Below are positions 18,301-27,405 of a stretch of DNA of 64,000 nt, piece after piece. The notes under the pieces are model-generated. The model was not told the origin of the DNA, did no database searches, and was given only the letters and a program-made list of their open reading frames with translations. The stretch is from JASLDZ01 sp965199975. Its GTDB lineage: Bacteria > Pseudomonadota > Alphaproteobacteria > Caulobacterales > Caulobacteraceae. The position numbers and the translations under genes are program-made. Within the stretch, counting starts at the first letter, position 1; each line of letters begins with the position of its first letter. The stretch spans positions 2,170,001 to 2,234,000 of the forward strand of contig OZ241340.1 in the NCBI GenBank assembly GCA_965199975.1. Direction: 5' to 3'.

Positions 18301-18580
18301 GCGAGCCGGTGACGACGATCTCATTGCTGGAGCCCGCCGCGGTGGTCGTGGTGGGCGAGGTGTTGGTGGTGCCCGCATCGGCCGGCGGCGCATTGAAGCC
18401 GCCCGCGTTCGACTGGATCTGGGTGCTGGGCGCGACCTGACCCTGCGTCTCTGTCGTGGTGGCCTTCACGTTGCCGCTGGTGGGCTCGGTGCTCTGCGCC
18501 GCCGCCGGCAAAGCGGCGCCCATGAGCGCGGCTCCGCAGAGCAGGCTGGATGCGAAAAGGCGCTTACGCATGTTCGTCAT
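15317..18580 (-). CDS. TonB-dependent outer membrane receptor
   Basis: Outer-membrane importer that takes up a bulky ligand with energy from TonB. From ATG 18580 the protein is about 1087 residues. It has a signal peptide (SLLCGAALMGAALPAAAQ), a low-complexity Thr/Asn/Gly region of about 60 residues, and a plug domain. The plug starts EIVVTGSRIARRDYVADSP and contains VNIELRGLGPTRTLVLIDGR and SYGSDALAGVVNFKLK. A 22-strand barrel follows and ends in the aromatic C-terminus YFLAIKARF. This layout is the oar-like/carbohydrate-type receptor common in Caulobacterales and sphingomonads. The ligand is unknown. Neighbours are a 2OG oxygenase downstream and a divergent small periplasmic protein upstream. 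Confidence 0.93.
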   Translation of the reverse strand: MTNMRKRLFASSLLCGAALMGAALPAAAQSTEPTSGNVKATTTETQGQVAPSTQIQSNAGGFNAPPADAGTTNTSPTTTTAAGSSNEIVVTGSRIARRDYVADSPIVSVGPKAIENTGSVTLDKLVNQIPQFVPGLGSQNNNPGTGQVNIELRGLGPTRTLVLIDGRRTTPSNVTGVVDINTIPQALIDNIEVVTGGQSTSYGSDALAGVVNFKLKHNFQGVVVDANYGRTDANDGAQQSITATLGSNFADDRGNATISLGYANRDAVFYGQRPNVTRDDFATIAGSVDPRLLAVSGLSGSRPQGGISFIAGNRPTNASIRNLFTSYGAPASSVNALTNAFTFSSNNDGTLFNGAANYRGPTTIDYSTITRLPTASNGGSYNTGALNYIQLPQTRYNAFLTGEYAITPHVKAYAQFNFTDYTAATELAPSPATGNPSVGGTGFLVGANNPFISNDLRGILNSRPDPNAPFLFSKRFSGVGARHSADEFTTYQTLVGVKGDFPGYDLTYDIFASYGHFNDTNTQTGNVSHANFAAVLVDPTVGGGACSSYNPFGVSSVSAECRAFISPATKNQTQYTQRIVEADFQGKAFTTPSFDVFGGSVGGDVRFAAGADYRSDEASFLPDALLSSQDNSTNSYTLGGTTYNLANATSGVVGFNGGLPVNGRIDVYETYFELLIPVVKNIPFFQNVNLDIGGRYSDYSTLGSIYTYKGDVAWKINDWFSVRGGYSRAIRAPNVSELFTPASNGFFDIGAPSATGIGQGDPCDVNGAARKGVSGINATAVRNLCLAQGVPASVVDAYQAPNTQVQELAGGNPNLRQENANTYTGGFVVQPKFGMAMFRNISASVDYYNIEIKGAVGSITPDIQLNKCFNIDGSNPTYSNAYSLCSLFTRDPATGDIVSGSANLQNLGAIRTSGVDFQFDWRFGLSTVPYAHLSDRFGSLAVNLTASWLNDYDVQDLPGDVFINNRGYAGNGVATVLPVWKALANVDYSIGPVDVGVIERYIGDAKDGSCAGIAAPCTARGVDPTFYTDLNARWKINDTFELRGGVTNVTNQDPRFYSSGSASQGLSNAATYDFIGRAYFLAIKARF

Positions 18581-18856
18581 GTCGCGACGGTCCCCAAAGT
18601 GGTGCGAGGCCGCGCACCTTCGATGGATGCGCATGACCACGATCAGGCCGGGTGCTTCCCGGCTTCCTGGCCAGAACGTGTCTGCGCCGCCGCAGATGGT
18701 CAATGTGCGTTACAGGCCTGTCGCAATGCGCCCGCACGGTTGTCGCATTCACGCCACAGCGACGTCGTGCCACGTCTACAGTGTGGGTGTCGTCGGCGAC
18801 GGAACGTATTCGCCGATGTGCGGGCGTCGAACCCGCTCTTAGAACCGGAAGTTGGA

Positions 18857-19402
18857 ATGACAGCCTGGGCGCTTCTTCGCACGACGCTGCTTACGGGGCT
18901 TGTCGCCGCGACGCCGCTGGCGGCGGTCCGCGCCGCGCCGGCGACCGAGCAGCGTCGCGCGGCCGTGCTCGAGGCGCTGACGCTCTGCCGCAAGGACGCC
19001 GACAGCGCGCGCCGGCTGGCCTGCTACGACAAGGCCGCAGGTGCGCTCGACGAAGCGGAGGCCAAGGGGCAGGTGGTGGTGCTCGATCGCGACCAGGTCC
19101 GCACGGTTAAGCGCCAGGCGTTCGGCCTGAGCCTGCCGTCGATCTCGCTCTTCTCGTCGCGCCCGGGGGGCGACGAACGCGTGGACCGGGTCACCTACGC
19201 ACTGAAAAGCGCCGTTCAGGGCGGCGACGGCAAATGGGTCTTCCAGACGGTCGAGGGCGCCTCCTGGGTGCAGACCGACGATGAGCGCCTCGGCTCCGAC
19301 CCGCACGCGGGCTCCCAGATGCTCGTGCGCCATGGGGCGCTCTCGTCCTATTTCTGCAAGGTCGACGGCCAGCTCGCGCTCCGCTGCCAACGCCGAAACT
19401 GA
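18857..19402 (+). CDS. Small exported protein of unknown function
   Basis: The 181-residue protein has an N-terminal signal peptide (LLRTTLLTGLVAATPLAAVRA). The mature part begins with a Cys-containing stretch, LEALTLCRKDADSARRLACY, resembling short periplasmic proteins of alphaproteobacteria in which RLACYD is a recurring motif. The C-terminal half looks beta-rich (GGDGKWVFQTVEGASWVQTD) and ends in a second Cys pair (YFCKVDGQLALRCQ). Four cysteines could form two disulfides. The start at ATG 18857 is the first after the shared intergenic region with the divergent TonB receptor. No function can be given. Confidence 0.7.
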   Translation: MTAWALLRTTLLTGLVAATPLAAVRAAPATEQRRAAVLEALTLCRKDADSARRLACYDKAAGALDEAEAKGQVVVLDRDQVRTVKRQAFGLSLPSISLFSSRPGGDERVDRVTYALKSAVQGGDGKWVFQTVEGASWVQTDDERLGSDPHAGSQMLVRHGALSSYFCKVDGQLALRCQRRN

Positions 19403-19408
19403 GGCCCC

Positions 19409-19810
19409 ATGCCCGACATCCGCCGCGTCACCGCCGATTTCGCCACCGCGCCCCAGCTCGCCCCGTCGGACATGGCCGAGGCTGCGGCGCAGGGCTTTCG
19501 GCTCGTGATCAACAACCGGCCGGACGGCGAAGCGCCCGGCCAGCCCGGCTCAGCCGAGATGGAGGCCGCCGCGCGGGCGGCCGGCATGGACTACCTGCAC
19601 GCGCCCGTGATGGGGGCGCCCACGGCGTCCCAGGTGGATGCGGTGCAGGCCGCGATGCGCGCGAACGGCGGGCCCACGCTCGGCTTCTGCCGCTCCGGCA
19701 CGCGCTCGATCGTCACCTGGGCGCGCGGCGAGGCGCAGGCCGGGACGCCGGTGGACGAACTGGTCGCCGCCGGGCGCAACGCCGGCTACGACCTGTCGGG
19801 AGCGCTGTAG
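19409..19810 (+). CDS. DUF442 / BLH-type protein tyrosine phosphatase-like protein
   Basis: A 133-residue protein of the TIGR01244/DUF442 family, related to protein tyrosine phosphatases. It has the family start (ITADFATAPQLAP-like: VTADFATAPQLAPSDM), the strand FRLVINNRPDGE and the CX5R-type phosphate loop FCRSGTRS with the nucleophile Cys. These proteins are often fused or linked to metallo-beta-lactamase-fold sulfur dioxygenases. Here a separate metallo-beta-lactamase gene follows 12 bases later, which fits a functional pair. It is 6 bases downstream of the exported protein gene. Confidence 0.85.
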   Translation: MPDIRRVTADFATAPQLAPSDMAEAAAQGFRLVINNRPDGEAPGQPGSAEMEAAARAAGMDYLHAPVMGAPTASQVDAVQAAMRANGGPTLGFCRSGTRSIVTWARGEAQAGTPVDELVAAGRNAGYDLSGAL

Positions 19811-19822
19811 GCGCGCGCCGTC

Positions 19823-20707
19823 GTGGGCATCCCCTACGTCCGCGAGATGGCGGCGGCGTATGGCGTCGCCGTCGAGGTCGCGCCGCTGATCCGGCGGGTG
19901 CTGGCGCGCAATCCGGGGCCTTTCACCTACCTAGGCACGGGAACCTACATCGTGGGCCGCGGCGCGGTGGCGGTGATCGATCCCGGGCCGGACGACCCCG
20001 CGCATCTGGATGCGCTGCTGGCGGCCCTCGGCAGCGAGCGCGTGTCGGCGATCCTGGCGACCCACACCCACGCCGACCACTCTCCCCTCGCCGCCCTCCT
20101 CGCCGCCGCGACAGGGGCGCAGGTATGGGGGCTGCCCGACCCGGCGCTTCCCGGCGAGGAGCATCACGACACGGCCTTCCGCCCGGACGTTCGGCCGGCC
20201 GATGGCGCCACGCTCGGCGGACCGGGCTGGACGCTGGAGGCGCTGCACACGCCCGGCCACGCCTCCAACCACGTGGCCTATGCGCTTGTCGAGGCGAACG
20301 CGCTCTTCTGCGGCGACCTCGTCATGGGCTGGTCGACCACCGTGGTCAGCCCCCCCGACGGTGACATGGACGCGTTCATGGCCAGCCTCCAGCGGGTGGC
20401 GACGCGCGACTTCGCCACGCTCTATCCCACCCACGGCCCGCCGATAACGGCGCCGGGTCCCTTCCTGGCGGCGCTGCGCAAGCATCGGCTCGAGCGGGAG
20501 CGGCTGATCCTGGCGGCCTTGGCGCGCGGGCCTTCCGGCGCCGCGGCCTTGACGCCGCGAGTGTACGGCGGGATCGACGCGCGCCTGCGGCCGGCGGCGG
20601 CGCGCTCGCTCCTGGCGCACCTGATCCGCCTGCGCCGAGCGGGCCGCGTCATCGCAAGCGACGGCCCGGTCGATGTGGAGACGGTGTTCGCCCTGGCCGA
20701 CGGCTGA
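19823..20707 (+). CDS. MBL-fold metallo-hydrolase with C-terminal winged helix (LACTB2-like)
   Basis: A 294-residue zinc hydrolase starting at GTG. The metal-binding motif is THTHADHSPL, with later ligands in TPGHASNHVAY, FCGDLVMG and PTHGPPI. The C-terminal third (LAALRKHRLERERLILAALA and onward) is the winged-helix domain seen in LACTB2-like proteins, which act as ribonucleases in animals or as thioester/esterase-like hydrolases. The ATG at 19847 is a second possible start. It follows the DUF442 protein on the same strand and converges with the DUF1499 gene. Its substrate is not evident. Confidence 0.85.
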   Translation: MGIPYVREMAAAYGVAVEVAPLIRRVLARNPGPFTYLGTGTYIVGRGAVAVIDPGPDDPAHLDALLAALGSERVSAILATHTHADHSPLAALLAAATGAQVWGLPDPALPGEEHHDTAFRPDVRPADGATLGGPGWTLEALHTPGHASNHVAYALVEANALFCGDLVMGWSTTVVSPPDGDMDAFMASLQRVATRDFATLYPTHGPPITAPGPFLAALRKHRLERERLILAALARGPSGAAALTPRVYGGIDARLRPAAARSLLAHLIRLRRAGRVIASDGPVDVETVFALADG

Positions 20708-20720
20708 CGAAGCGCAGCCC

Positions 20721-21539
20721 TCAGCCGCTCGCGATGGCGGCGCGAAGAGCGGCGATGCGGCGGCAGTTGGTCCCGCCGTCGACCTCGCCGTGGCGGCTGA
20801 CCGAGCGCAGGTCGATCCGTGCGCCCTCCCCTTGCGCTCGCACGCGCGCCAGCACGTCGGCGTAGCCCCCGTAGGCGAACGGCGCGGCCGCCTGCGCCTC
20901 CAGCACCCCCGCCGCCACGTCATCGGTGACGAACCGCAGGCGCAGGCGGCCGACAGCGGCCTTCAGGCGCGCGTAGGCGACGGCCGGCGGCGCAGGGAGC
21001 ACCAGGGGCTGTGCCTGTGGGCAGGTCGCCGCATTCATCTCGGCCACCGGCCGCCCCAGGAAGGCGCCGCGCGGACCTTCGCTCAGGGCGGGCGCCGCTT
21101 CGATGGGGAGGGCGTCGACGCCGCGGCGCCGCAGGAGGGCGGCGGTCGGCATAAGGGGCTCTCGCCAGTCGGTCGCCACATCGTGAACCGGCGGATCGAA
21201 GAGCGCCCGGCGCGCCTGCTGCGCCCGAAGCGCGCCTGTCCCGGCCAGGATGGCTGCGCCGAGGAGCGCCGCGCCCGTCGCGAGCGTAGGCGCACCTCTG
21301 GGGGCGACGGCGAACGCCAGCAAGACGGCGGCGAGGCCAGCCGCCAGGGCGACGGCGGCCAGCGCCGGCGTCGCCGTCCCGACCAGGTCGTGCGCGGCGA
21401 ATCGCCAGCCGAGCCGCCCGGAACGCACACCCAGCACCGCCACACCCGTCGCCAGCAGCGACCCTACGGCGGCGGCCATCGCGAGCAGCGCCAGGCCGGT
21501 TCGAACGACCGTCCACGCGCCGCCCGCGGAAAGGCTCAC
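20721..21539 (-). CDS. DUF1499 membrane protein
   Basis: A 272-residue protein starting at GTG. Its N-terminal half has three to four membrane helices (for example TGLALLAMAAAVGSLLATGV and LAAVALAAGLAAVLLAFAVA). The C-terminal half is a soluble DUF1499 domain beginning around HDVATDWREPL and including AYARLKAAVGRLRLRFVTD and ARIDLRSVSRHGEVDGG. The family is widespread but has no assigned role. The start overlaps the acyl-CoA ligase stop by 4 bases (GTGA), so the two are translationally coupled. Confidence 0.82.
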   Translation of the reverse strand: MSLSAGGAWTVVRTGLALLAMAAAVGSLLATGVAVLGVRSGRLGWRFAAHDLVGTATPALAAVALAAGLAAVLLAFAVAPRGAPTLATGAALLGAAILAGTGALRAQQARRALFDPPVHDVATDWREPLMPTAALLRRRGVDALPIEAAPALSEGPRGAFLGRPVAEMNAATCPQAQPLVLPAPPAVAYARLKAAVGRLRLRFVTDDVAAGVLEAQAAAPFAYGGYADVLARVRAQGEGARIDLRSVSRHGEVDGGTNCRRIAALRAAIASG

Positions 21540-23194
21540 GCCGCGCTCGCCCGCCCCCGCGCCGCGGGGTCGGCGTGGCGGGCGCGCAGGGCCTTCTTGT
21601 CGATCTTGCCGGTAGGACCGATCGGCACGGCGTCGGTGAAGACGACCGCATCTGGCGTCCACCACTTGGCGATCCTGCCCTCCAGATGGGCGAGCATCTC
21701 CGCGGCGTCGGCGGTTTCGCCCGGCTTCAGCTGGACGATCAGCAGCGGGCGCTCGTCCCACTTCGGATGGGGCACGCCGATCACCGCGGCCAGCGCCACC
21801 TTGGGATGGGCGGTCATCAGGTTCTCGATGGCGATGGAGCTGATCCACTCGCCACCGGACTTGATCACATCCTTGGCGCGATCGGTGATCTGCATGAAGC
21901 CCTCGTCGTCGAGGGTGGCCACATCGCCGGTGTCGAAATAGCCCTCGCCGTCCAGCACCTCGCCGTCCCGCCCGAAATAGGCGCGGGCGACGGTGGGGCC
22001 GCGGACCATCAGCTGGCCCTGCGCCTCCCCGTCCCTGGGCAGGCTGTCTCCCGCGTCGTCGACGATCTTGAGCTCGATGCCGAAGGGCGCGCGCCCCTGC
22101 TTCATGCGCCACGGCATCTGCGCTTCGTAGGCCAGCGCCGCCACTTCGGCGGTGGGCGTGCCCAGCGTGCCGAGCGGCGAGGTCTCGGTCATGCCCCAGG
22201 CATGGATCACCTCCACGCCGTAGCGGTCGTGGAAGCCGCGCAGGAGGCTCTCGGGGCACGCGGATCCGCCGATGACCACCTTCTTCAGTGTGGTGAGGCG
22301 CCCGCCGGTCGAGTCGAGGTGCTGCAGCAGGCCCTGCCACACCGTCGGCACGGCGGCGGAGAAGGTGACGGCCTCATCCTCGAGGAGCGCGTGCACTGAG
22401 GCGCCGTCCAGCTTCGCGCCCGGCAGCACCAGCTTGGCGCCGACCGCAGGCGCGCTGAACGCCAGCCCCCACGCGTTGGCGTGGAACATGGGCACGACCA
22501 TCAGCACCGTGTCGCGGGCCGAAAGGCCCATGACGTCGGTCTGCATGGTCATGAAGGTGTGCACCACATTGGAGCGGTGCGAATAAAGCACGCCCTTGGG
22601 ATCGCCCGTGGTGCCCGAAGTGTAGCAGAGGCCCGCCGCGGTTTCTTCCGGGAAGCCGCCCCACGCCATGCCGGACGTCGGCCGCCCCGCCAGCCACTCC
22701 TCGTAGGTCAGCACCTCGACGCCCGGCGGTTGCGGCAGGTCGGGGGCGCGATGGGCGAGGTCCGACAGGATGACCACGCGCTCCACGCAGGGCGCCGGAT
22801 GCGCGGCGAGCGCGCCCAGGAGGAGCGCGGCGAAGGTGAGGTCGGTGAACACCACGCGGTCCCCGGCGTGGCGGATGATCCAGCACAGCTGCTCGGGGTG
22901 CAGGCGCGGGTTCAGCGTATGGCAGACCGCGCCGACCCCCATGGTGGCGTACCAAAGCTCCAAGTGGCGGCCGGTGTTCCAGGCCAGGGTGGCGACGCGG
23001 TCTCCGAGCACGATCCCCATCTCGCGCAGCCCGTGGCTTCCCTGCTGCGCCCGCGCCCGCACCTGCGCATAGGTCGTGCGCGAGAGGGGGCCCTCGACCG
23101 AGCGGCTGACGACCGCGCGGCCGCCGTGGGAGATGGCGGCGTGATCGATCACCCGGTCGACGGTGAGCGGCCAGTCCTGCATCAAGCCGAGCAT
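21536..23194 (-). CDS. Long/medium-chain acyl-CoA ligase (AMP-binding enzyme)
   Basis: Adenylate-forming ligase that activates a carboxylic acid to its CoA thioester. The 552-residue protein has the AMP-binding P-loop YTSGTTGDPKGVLYSHRS, the motif WGMTETSPLGTL, the GYFDTGDVATLDDEG hinge region and the C-terminal catalytic Lys in GPTGKIDKKAL. It closely fits the family that includes 3-methylmercaptopropionyl-CoA ligase and FadD-like enzymes of alphaproteobacteria. Substrate chain length cannot be read from the sequence. It is followed by the overlapping DUF1499 gene. Confidence 0.92.
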   Translation of the reverse strand: MLGLMQDWPLTVDRVIDHAAISHGGRAVVSRSVEGPLSRTTYAQVRARAQQGSHGLREMGIVLGDRVATLAWNTGRHLELWYATMGVGAVCHTLNPRLHPEQLCWIIRHAGDRVVFTDLTFAALLLGALAAHPAPCVERVVILSDLAHRAPDLPQPPGVEVLTYEEWLAGRPTSGMAWGGFPEETAAGLCYTSGTTGDPKGVLYSHRSNVVHTFMTMQTDVMGLSARDTVLMVVPMFHANAWGLAFSAPAVGAKLVLPGAKLDGASVHALLEDEAVTFSAAVPTVWQGLLQHLDSTGGRLTTLKKVVIGGSACPESLLRGFHDRYGVEVIHAWGMTETSPLGTLGTPTAEVAALAYEAQMPWRMKQGRAPFGIELKIVDDAGDSLPRDGEAQGQLMVRGPTVARAYFGRDGEVLDGEGYFDTGDVATLDDEGFMQITDRAKDVIKSGGEWISSIAIENLMTAHPKVALAAVIGVPHPKWDERPLLIVQLKPGETADAAEMLAHLEGRIAKWWTPDAVVFTDAVPIGPTGKIDKKALRARHADPAARGRASAA

Positions 23195-23287
23195 GCGGCG
23201 AAGCCCTCCCGCGCGGCGATCTCAGGGCGCCGATGTCCCTCTTCGCTTAACGGCGCGCCGACAGCGAGGCAAACCGCCGCGAACGCC

Positions 23288-23749
23288 TCAAGTAGGTGCG
23301 GATGCGCCGTAGAGCGCCGCCGCCCGCGCCTCGAAGCAGGCGATGAGCTTGTCCACCGCACGATCGAAATTGGCCGCCAGAAGCACATCGAGCAGGCGGG
23401 CCTTGAAGGCGAAATCGATGTCGAACACCACGCGCGTCCCCCGCCCTTCCTGGAGGAAGCGCCAGCGGTTGGAGAGGCGGCGGAACGGCCCACGGACCAG
23501 GCCGACGTCGATGGCGCGCTGCGCCGCATCGCGCCGCACCGAGGTGGTGAAGCGCTCGGTGAGGAAGGCGAACCCAACCCCCGCCTCGGCCTCCCGCTCG
23601 TCGACGCACGGAGCGGTCTGGCGAGGAGGCCCGGCGCGCATGCTGGTGATCCAGGGCACGAACTCGGGGTAGCGCTCCACCGCGCCCACGAGCTGGAAGA
23701 GCTGATCGGGCGTGTACGGCAACACCCGCTCGACGTGATGGGTAGGCAC
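23288..23749 (-). CDS. COQ10/RatA-family ubiquinone-binding START-like protein
   Basis: A 153-residue polyketide-cyclase/START-fold protein starting at GTG. It matches the COQ10/RatA family (VERVLPYTPDQLFQLVGAVE, YPEFVPWITSMRA, FLTERFTTSVRR, LSNRWRFLQEGRGTRVVFDI). In mitochondria COQ10 chaperones ubiquinone. The bacterial relatives are often annotated as RatA toxins, but the COQ10 role is more likely in this context. It starts 13 bases after lipA ends, a gene order (lipA-COQ10) conserved in alphaproteobacteria. Confidence 0.85.
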   Translation of the reverse strand: MPTHHVERVLPYTPDQLFQLVGAVERYPEFVPWITSMRAGPPRQTAPCVDEREAEAGVGFAFLTERFTTSVRRDAAQRAIDVGLVRGPFRRLSNRWRFLQEGRGTRVVFDIDFAFKARLLDVLLAANFDRAVDKLIACFEARAAALYGASAPT

Positions 23750-23762
23750 GCGGTCCGGCGGC

Positions 23763-24731
23763 TCAGGCGGCGGCGCGGGCCTGCTGCGCCTCGCGCGCGG
23801 CCTTGAGGCGGGCGAAATCCTCGCCCGCATGGTGCGAAGAGCGGGTCAGCGGGCTGGCGGAGACCATCAGGAAGCCCTTGGCGCGCGCGATCGCCTCCAG
23901 GGCGGCGAACTCGTCGGGCGCCACGAAGCGGTCGACCGCGGCATGCTTGCGGGTGGGCTGCAGGTACTGGCCGATCGTCAGGAAGTCGACGCCGGCGGAG
24001 CGCATGTCGTCCATCACCTGCATCACCTCCTCCTTGCTCTCGCCCAGGCCGACCATGACGCCGGACTTGGTGAACTGGGCGCGATCGCGCTCCTTCACCC
24101 GCTCCAGGAGGCGCAGGGAATGGAAGTAGCGCGCGCCCGGGCGGATCGAGAGGTAGAGGCGCGGCACGGTCTCGAGGTTGTGGTTGAACACGTCAGGCCG
24201 CGCGTCGATCATCGTCTCGGCGGCGCTCACCGGCTTGCGCAGGAAATCGGGCGTCAGGATCTCGACCGTGGTCGCGGGCGCTGTGGCTCGGATGGCGCGC
24301 ACGACGGCGGCGAAGTGGGCGGCGCCTCCGTCGGCCAGGTCGTCGCGGTCCACCGAGGTGATGACCACGTGCTTCAGCCCCATCGCGGCCACGGCGCGGG
24401 CCACGCGCTCGGGCTCGGAGGGGTCCAGCGCCGAGGGCAAGCCCGTCTTGACGTTGCAGAAGCTGCAGGCGCGCGTGCAGGTATCGCCCATGATCATCAT
24501 GGTGGCGTGCTTCTGGCTCCAGCACTCGCCGATGTTGGGGCAAGCCGCCTCCTCGCAGACGGTGTGCAGGCCCTCGCGCCGCACGAGGTCGCGCGTGGCC
24601 TGATACTGGCCGGAGCCTGGCGCGCGCACGCGCAGCCAATCCGGCTTGCGCAGGACCTCGGTGTCGGGGCGGCGCTGCTTCTCCGGGTGGCGGAGGGCGC
24701 GCGCTGACGCGGTGTCGATGACGACGGCCAT
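23763..24731 (-). CDS. lipA: Lipoyl synthase
   Basis: Radical-SAM enzyme that inserts two sulfurs into octanoyl groups on lipoyl domains. The 322-residue protein has the auxiliary-cluster motif CEEAACPNIGEC, the radical-SAM motif CTRACSFCNVKTG, and the C-terminal RSSHHA serine. Both clusters are complete. It would modify the lipoyl domains of PdhB and PdhC encoded 5-6 kb away. ATG 24731 was chosen as it gives the normal N-terminus. The upstream 230 bases are shared with the divergent cspA. Confidence 0.96.
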   Translation of the reverse strand: MAVVIDTASARALRHPEKQRRPDTEVLRKPDWLRVRAPGSGQYQATRDLVRREGLHTVCEEAACPNIGECWSQKHATMMIMGDTCTRACSFCNVKTGLPSALDPSEPERVARAVAAMGLKHVVITSVDRDDLADGGAAHFAAVVRAIRATAPATTVEILTPDFLRKPVSAAETMIDARPDVFNHNLETVPRLYLSIRPGARYFHSLRLLERVKERDRAQFTKSGVMVGLGESKEEVMQVMDDMRSAGVDFLTIGQYLQPTRKHAAVDRFVAPDEFAALEAIARAKGFLMVSASPLTRSSHHAGEDFARLKAAREAQQARAAA

Positions 24732-24963
24732 GCGCGTTAGATCGCCCCTCGCCCGCCCCGGATCAAGCGCCGGCGGCCACGGCCGGGGCCGCACGCACGC
24801 GCGCTTGTAAAGAGGCGGCTATGAAGCTATCTTTCACCCGTCGATCTCTGCTGCGCAACGCTTTTCGAGCCGTCCCGCTTCGCGCGCGGATCACTAAAGC
24901 CGAAGTTTTCAGACTCGATCGGTCAACGGAATGTCCGGCTGGCTGCATGTATTGGAGACTGAA

Positions 24964-25173
24964 ATGGCTACCGGCACTGTAAAGTGGTTCAACACGACCA
25001 AGGGTTATGGCTTCATCGCGCCCTCGGACGGCGGCAAGGACGTGTTCGTGCACGCCTCCGCGGTCGAGCGTTCCGATCTCGGGACGCTGAACGAAGGTCA
25101 GACCGTCTCTTACGAGCTTGAGCGCGACAGCCGCTCGGGCAAGGAGAGCGCCGGCCAACTGAAGGCCGCCTGA
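24964..25173 (+). CDS. cspA: Cold shock domain protein CspA family
   Basis: A 69-residue single cold-shock domain that binds single-stranded RNA/DNA. The RNP1 motif is GTVKWFNTTKGYGFIAPSDG with KDVFVHASAVE as RNP2. The start at ATG 24964 has a GGAG site 9 bases upstream. A roughly 230-base leader from the divergent lipA gene precedes it; such leaders often carry thermoresponsive structure, but I did not fold this one. A hairpin follows 11 bases after the stop. Confidence 0.95.
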   Translation: MATGTVKWFNTTKGYGFIAPSDGGKDVFVHASAVERSDLGTLNEGQTVSYELERDSRSGKESAGQLKAA

Positions 25174-25183
25174 GGGCGCCCGT

Positions 25184-25211
25184 CGGGCGGCGGCTAGGTC
25201 GCCGCCGCCCG
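25184..25211 (+). terminator. Stem-loop downstream of cspA, possible terminator
   Basis: A perfect 11-base inverted repeat (CGGGCGGCGGC and GCCGCCGCCCG) with a 6-base loop starts 11 bases after the cspA stop. There is no U-tract, so it could equally be an RNA-stabilising hairpin. Confidence 0.5.
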
Positions 25212-25258
25212 CTCGGATTGGCCGCTGATATGAGGCGGTGCTGGGAGAGACAGAACTC

Positions 25259-25549
25259 ATGGCCGGATTCTCCCGCGGGCGCGGTCCATTCAAGTTGATC
25301 TCCTCTCAACGCGGAGCCGGAGTGTTGCGCGTTAAGGCGGTCGACGTGAAGGTCGCCTATCACGTCGATCGTTATCTGACCGCGGCCGGGGAAACCGTCA
25401 GCGGAGAGGTCGATGGCATCCTTTCCACGGTCGCGGAGCTCGCAGACGGCGACGTGGCGACGCTGGTGCTGGACACTGGAGCCGAAATTCCCGTCGCTCT
25501 GTTTCAGGTCGAAGCCGACGGTGCGGACATCGAGACGCCGAGCGCTTGA
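25259..25549 (+). CDS. Hypothetical protein, 96 residues
   Basis: No family is recognised. The protein starts MAGFSRGRGPFKLISSQRGA and continues with VKVAYHVDRYLTAAGETVSG and LSTVAELADGDVATLVLDTG, a mostly beta pattern with no membrane helix or cysteines. It starts after a GGGAGAG site (25242-25248), and GTG at 25238 is an alternative start. It follows cspA by 85 bases. The base composition resembles that of flanking genes, so it is probably real, but its role is unknown. Confidence 0.6.
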   Translation: MAGFSRGRGPFKLISSQRGAGVLRVKAVDVKVAYHVDRYLTAAGETVSGEVDGILSTVAELADGDVATLVLDTGAEIPVALFQVEADGADIETPSA

Positions 25550-25810
25550 CGGCCCCTGCGCAGGGCTGAGGCTGGCCCCGAAGTCGATAGGATCATCCTT
25601 TAGGACCGCGCTTTTTTCTCCCCTTCGCGGGCCTTATGACGGTTGCATTCGTCGGGTATGCATCGGCAAAAGTTGCGGAACATCCCTAGAAACGAAGACA
25701 GCCCGCTCGGCTTCTCTATGTCTTCGGCTCGGTTGGCGTGCATTCGTCGAACGTCTCGTAAATAAGACCTGGCGAGGTGGCAGGCGTGCGTCACACGGCC
25801 CCTCTCGTGA

Positions 25811-25972
25811 CATCTTCGGCGAGACGAAGCACATCTGCGCATTCCAGCCTCTCGCCTTCATGTCGGCGATGGCCTTTTCGCAGCTGGCACGGATGTGGTC
25901 CGCGTACACGCCCGGCGGCGTTTTGGAATAGTCGACCGTGGCCGGGTCTTCGCCGACTTAGATCACGCGCAT
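25811..25972 (-). pseudogene. Remnant of a short conserved hypothetical gene with early stop
   Basis: Reading from ATG 25972 gives MRVI, a TAA stop at codon 5, then an open stretch VGEDPATVDYSKTPPGVYAD and HIRASCEKAIADMKARGWNA in the same frame. This looks like the start of a short (about 110-residue) protein family with an xGxxPxTVDFSDP-type N-terminus. A single base change from a Tyr codon would produce the stop. After codon 54 the reading frame no longer resembles the family, so the 3' half is missing or scrambled. The nearby 25550-25800 bases have lower GC and no convincing gene. The family match is from memory and should be checked. Confidence 0.5.
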
Positions 25973-25983
25973 GGCGGGGCTTC

Positions 25984-27393
<1,410 letters not shown>

Positions 27394-27405
27394 GGCCCGT
27401 CTTCG

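Noticed and set aside
25600..25842. 80-residue minus-strand frame with CRCIPDECNRHK
   Set aside because: It overlaps the decayed gene in another frame, has no clear start signal and no family I recognise. It may be part of the same degenerate region.
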